DNA of 8,506 bases from Hyphomicrobiales bacterium (GTDB lineage Bacteria; Pseudomonadota; Alphaproteobacteria; Rhizobiales; Afifellaceae), in the NCBI GenBank assembly GCA_013812985.1, contig JACCSN010000073.1:1-8506 (forward strand), in the 5' to 3' direction. Made by a program: the position numbers and the translations under genes. How positions within the stretch are numbered: position 1 is the first letter of the stretch; the number at the start of each line of letters is the position of its first letter. Below the pieces are notes generated by a model that saw only the letters and a program-made list of their open reading frames with translations, did not search any database and was not told where the DNA came from. Below, piece by piece: positions 6,430 to 8,506 of the stretch.

Positions 6430-7289
6430 CGTCGGCCTTCACCGCGATGCTCCGGGCCCGCTGGGCGGATGGGAAGTTTATCTGCATCGGGTTGGACAGC
6501 GACCCCGACCGACTTCCGCTCTCCTGCCGCTCCGTCGTCGATTTCAACACTGGAATCATCGAAGCGACTGCCCTTCTCGCCTGTGCTTTCAAGTTCAATA
6601 TCGCATTCTATCCGGGGGCCATGGGGCGGCGGGCGCTAGCGGAAAGCTGCGGGGCGGTGCGGCGCGCCGCGCCGGGCGTCCCGATCATCCTTGATGCAAA
6701 GAGGGGCGATATCGGCAACAGCAACGGGGGCTACGTCGCGGAGGCGTTCGGGGAGTTCGACGCCGATGCCGTTACTGTCAGTCCCTATCTCGGCGGCGAG
6801 GCGCTGGAGCCTTTTCTGCGCATCAAGGAAAAGGGCATTTTCGTCCTGTGCCGGACCTCCAACCCCGGCGCGGCGGAGTTCCAGGACCGGCATGTCCTGG
6901 TCGGCGGCGGCGCTATGGCGCTCTACGAATACGTCGCGCTCCGGGTTTGCGAATGGAACCTCCACGGGAACTGCGCGGTCGTTGTGGGCGCGACGGCGCC
7001 GGAGCCGCTGAGGCGTGTGCGTGGCGTGGTCGGCAATATGCCGATCCTGGTGCCGGGAATCGGCGCTCAGGCCGGGAGCTTGGAAGCCGTGCTCGCCGCC
7101 GGCCTGACCGCGCACGGGGATGGCCTGCTCATCAATGCTTCCCGGTCGATCATCTTTGCGTCGGGCGGCGCGGATTTCGCGAACGCCGCGCGGAGCGAGG
7201 CGACGGAGCTCCACAAAACGGTCGCTGCATTCAGGAGAGCAGGATGGCCCTCTTCGAACGAGGAACCTTCACAAGTGCGGCGGGGCTGA
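6426..7289 (+). CDS. pyrF: Orotidine 5'-phosphate decarboxylase, long (type 2) form
   Basis: PyrF decarboxylates OMP to UMP, the last step of the pathway. The 287-residue product has FICIGLDSDPDRLP (18-31), the substrate-contacting lysine in FKFNIAFY (55-62), the catalytic D-A-K-R-G-D-I-G tetrad region at 90-97 (Asp90, Lys92, Asp95), VSPYLGGEALEPF, VPGIGAQ and the phosphate-binding LINASRSIIFAS. DAKRGDIG and the length mark the long bacterial type seen in actinobacteria and myxobacteria rather than the roughly 240-residue E. coli type. The start is the GTG at 6426, overlapping the pyrC TGA as GTGA; an ATG seven codons in (6447) is the alternative. The 3' end runs 46 nt into pyrE, and the last 15 or so residues (from WPSSNEE) look unconserved. 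Confidence 0.94.
   Translation: MTSAFTAMLRARWADGKFICIGLDSDPDRLPLSCRSVVDFNTGIIEATALLACAFKFNIAFYPGAMGRRALAESCGAVRRAAPGVPIILDAKRGDIGNSNGGYVAEAFGEFDADAVTVSPYLGGEALEPFLRIKEKGIFVLCRTSNPGAAEFQDRHVLVGGGAMALYEYVALRVCEWNLHGNCAVVVGATAPEPLRRVRGVVGNMPILVPGIGAQAGSLEAVLAAGLTAHGDGLLINASRSIIFASGGADFANAARSEATELHKTVAAFRRAGWPSSNEEPSQVRRG
7233..7237 (+). promoter_or_regulatory. Ribosome binding site of pyrE
   Basis: AGGAG lies 6 nt before the ATG at 7244, inside the end of pyrF. This is the clearest Shine-Dalgarno site in the operon and fixes the start of the short PyrE. Confidence 0.65.
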
Positions 7290-7603
7290 CGCTCCACTGG
7301 AAGATTGAGTGCGATTCGCTAAGTCCGGAAGACTGGGAGACGATTGCGTTCGCTTCTGCACCGCATCTCGCGCCGTTCGGGGATGTAAAAGGGGTCCCTA
7401 CTGGCGGCGAGCGCCTGGTTGCGCCGTTCCGTCCATACATCACCGAAGGACCCACATTGATCGTGGATGACGTCTGGACCACCGGAAAAAGCATGACGAA
7501 CTTTGCCCGGGAGCATGGTATCGCCGACTGGCGAGGTTTCGTCGCTTTTGCGCGCGGACCGCTCCTGCCGGGAGTCATCTGCTTCATGCGGACCGAGTTT
7601 TAG
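7244..7603 (+). CDS. pyrE: Minimal orotate phosphoribosyltransferase-like protein
   Basis: PyrE joins orotate to PRPP to give OMP, the step between PyrD and PyrF. The product has only 119 residues, against about 180-215 for ordinary PyrE. It begins LFERGTFTSAAGLTLHWKIECDSL (3-26), equivalent to the F-L-x-SG-x-S-x-x-Y N-terminal substrate segment of OPRT. It has FGDVKGVPTGGERL (45-58), the position of the PPi loop, and the PRPP-binding signature TLIVDDVWTTGKSM (71-84) with the paired aspartates. It then ends with FARGPLLPGV. Most of the usual core helices and the long flexible catalytic loop with its lysine are absent or cannot be located. Position in the operon is the main argument for orotate as substrate; another small phosphoribosyltransferase is possible. 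The ATG has a strong Shine-Dalgarno site, and the gene overlaps pyrF by 46 nt and abuts pyrB. Confidence 0.8.
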   Translation: MALFERGTFTSAAGLTLHWKIECDSLSPEDWETIAFASAPHLAPFGDVKGVPTGGERLVAPFRPYITEGPTLIVDDVWTTGKSMTNFAREHGIADWRGFVAFARGPLLPGVICFMRTEF

Positions 7604-8503
7604 ATGCGTCACATCATCGAGTCCCAGCAGTTCGACCAAGCTTTCCTGAGCAGCCTCTTCAGGCTGGCGGATGAGGCGGAGACGACGCGGGGCGGCTGCC
7701 TCTCCGGCAGGATCATGGCGACCCTGTTCTACGAACCGAGCACGCGTACGCGGCTGTCCTTTGAATCGGCGATGCTGCGGTTGGGCGGCAACGTGATCAC
7801 GACCGAGAATGCCCGGGAGTTCTCGTCGGCCATCAAGGGCGAGACGCTTGAGGACTCCATCCGCGTGATCAGCGCTTACGCGGATGTAGTCGTCCTGCGC
7901 CATTTCGAGGAGGGCGCGTCGAAGCGGGCGGCCGAGGTCTCCAGCGCTCCGGTGATCAACGCCGGCGACGGTCCCGGCCAGCACCCGACGCAAGCGCTCC
8001 TTGATCTCTACACGATCCGCCGCGAATTGGGCCGGACGGACCACCTCACGATCGCCTTTGTCGGCGACCTGAAGCACGGGAGAACCATCCGGTCCCTTGC
8101 TTATCTGCTCGGTAAGTCGAGAGGCGTTCAGATCCGTTTCGTCTCCCCCGCTGGACTGCGGGTCGGCCGCGATATCGCCGAATACCTGGAACGCCATCAA
8201 GTTGCGTATTCGGAAGGGAGCAGTCTGGAAGACGTGCTACCCGACATTGACGTGCTCTATGCAACCCGGATTCAGCAGGAACGCTTCGGGGATCCGTCTG
8301 AATACGAGCAGTGCAAGGGCTGCTACCAAATCAGCGCAGCGATTGTGGAGCGGATGAAGACCGAGGCGGTCGTCATGCACCCGCTGCCCCGCGTCGATGA
8401 GATCCTGCCCGACGTGGACGCATCACCGAGGGCAGCCTATTTCAGGCAGGCCCGCTACGGTCTGCTCGTCCGTATGGCGCTGCTTAAGGCCATCCTCCAG
8501 TGA
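7604..8503 (+). CDS. pyrB: Aspartate carbamoyltransferase, catalytic subunit
   Basis: PyrB condenses carbamoyl phosphate with aspartate, the committed pyrimidine step. The 299-residue product has the complete set of ATCase motifs: FYEPSTRTRLSFESAM (42-57) with the carbamoyl phosphate loop STRTR, the mobile SSAIKGE loop (74-80; Lys78), HPTQALLD (127-134), VGDLKHGRTIRSLAYLL (153-169), TRIQQERF (221-228) and HPLPRVDEI (259-267), the aspartate-binding segment. Length is close to the usual 305-310. The pyrE TAG is directly followed by the pyrB ATG with no obvious Shine-Dalgarno site, so translation probably depends on ribosomes finishing pyrE. It is the last gene seen; only 3 bases follow the stop. 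No pyrI regulatory subunit is visible, though the window ends here. Confidence 0.97.
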   Translation: MRHIIESQQFDQAFLSSLFRLADEAETTRGGCLSGRIMATLFYEPSTRTRLSFESAMLRLGGNVITTENAREFSSAIKGETLEDSIRVISAYADVVVLRHFEEGASKRAAEVSSAPVINAGDGPGQHPTQALLDLYTIRRELGRTDHLTIAFVGDLKHGRTIRSLAYLLGKSRGVQIRFVSPAGLRVGRDIAEYLERHQVAYSEGSSLEDVLPDIDVLYATRIQQERFGDPSEYEQCKGCYQISAAIVERMKTEAVVMHPLPRVDEILPDVDASPRAAYFRQARYGLLVRMALLKAILQ

Positions 8504-8506
8504 CGG

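Overview
The window is GC-rich (about 60% or more by eye) bacterial DNA made almost entirely of de novo nucleotide biosynthesis genes. Codon use, a proteobacterial-type long PurL and Shine-Dalgarno sites suggest a proteobacterium, perhaps an alphaproteobacterium; this is an inference. Several enzymes (PurM, PyrD, PyrE and the PurC-PurE fusion) do not look like the usual proteobacterial versions, so parts of the cluster may have been acquired horizontally.

Layout. Positions 2-1113 (+) hold the C-terminal part of purL, cut by the window edge and carrying a one-base frameshift close to its end. It overlaps purM (1110-2243, +) in an ATGA junction. Only 24 bp later ends the convergent gene at 2268-3575 (-), a fusion of SAICAR synthase (PurC) with a class II, animal-type AIR carboxylase (PurE). 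Together the three genes cover the pathway from FGAR through FGAM and AIR to CAIR and SAICAR. Because class II PurE uses CO2 directly, no PurK is needed.

Positions 3576-4594 lie between the divergent purCE and pyrD starts and contain no convincing intact gene. I see two strong inverted repeats close to purCE, a probable decayed minus-strand gene for a small exported protein with an in-frame stop, and a possible broken 5' end of a murF-like gene.

Positions 4595-8503 (+) are a very compact pyrimidine operon, pyrD-pyrC-pyrF-pyrE-pyrB: class 1 dihydroorotate dehydrogenase, class II dihydroorotase, long-type OMP decarboxylase, a very short orotate phosphoribosyltransferase and aspartate carbamoyltransferase. 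Junctions are GTGA overlaps (D/C and C/F), a 46-nt overlap (F/E) and a directly abutting TAG-ATG (E/B). These five enzymes take carbamoyl phosphate plus aspartate all the way to UMP; only carbamoyl phosphate synthetase is missing from the window.

No RNA gene, CRISPR array, transposase or prophage gene was found. The points most worth a second look are the PAICS-like fusion, the minimal PyrE, the divergent PurM, the purL frameshift and the decayed intergenic region.
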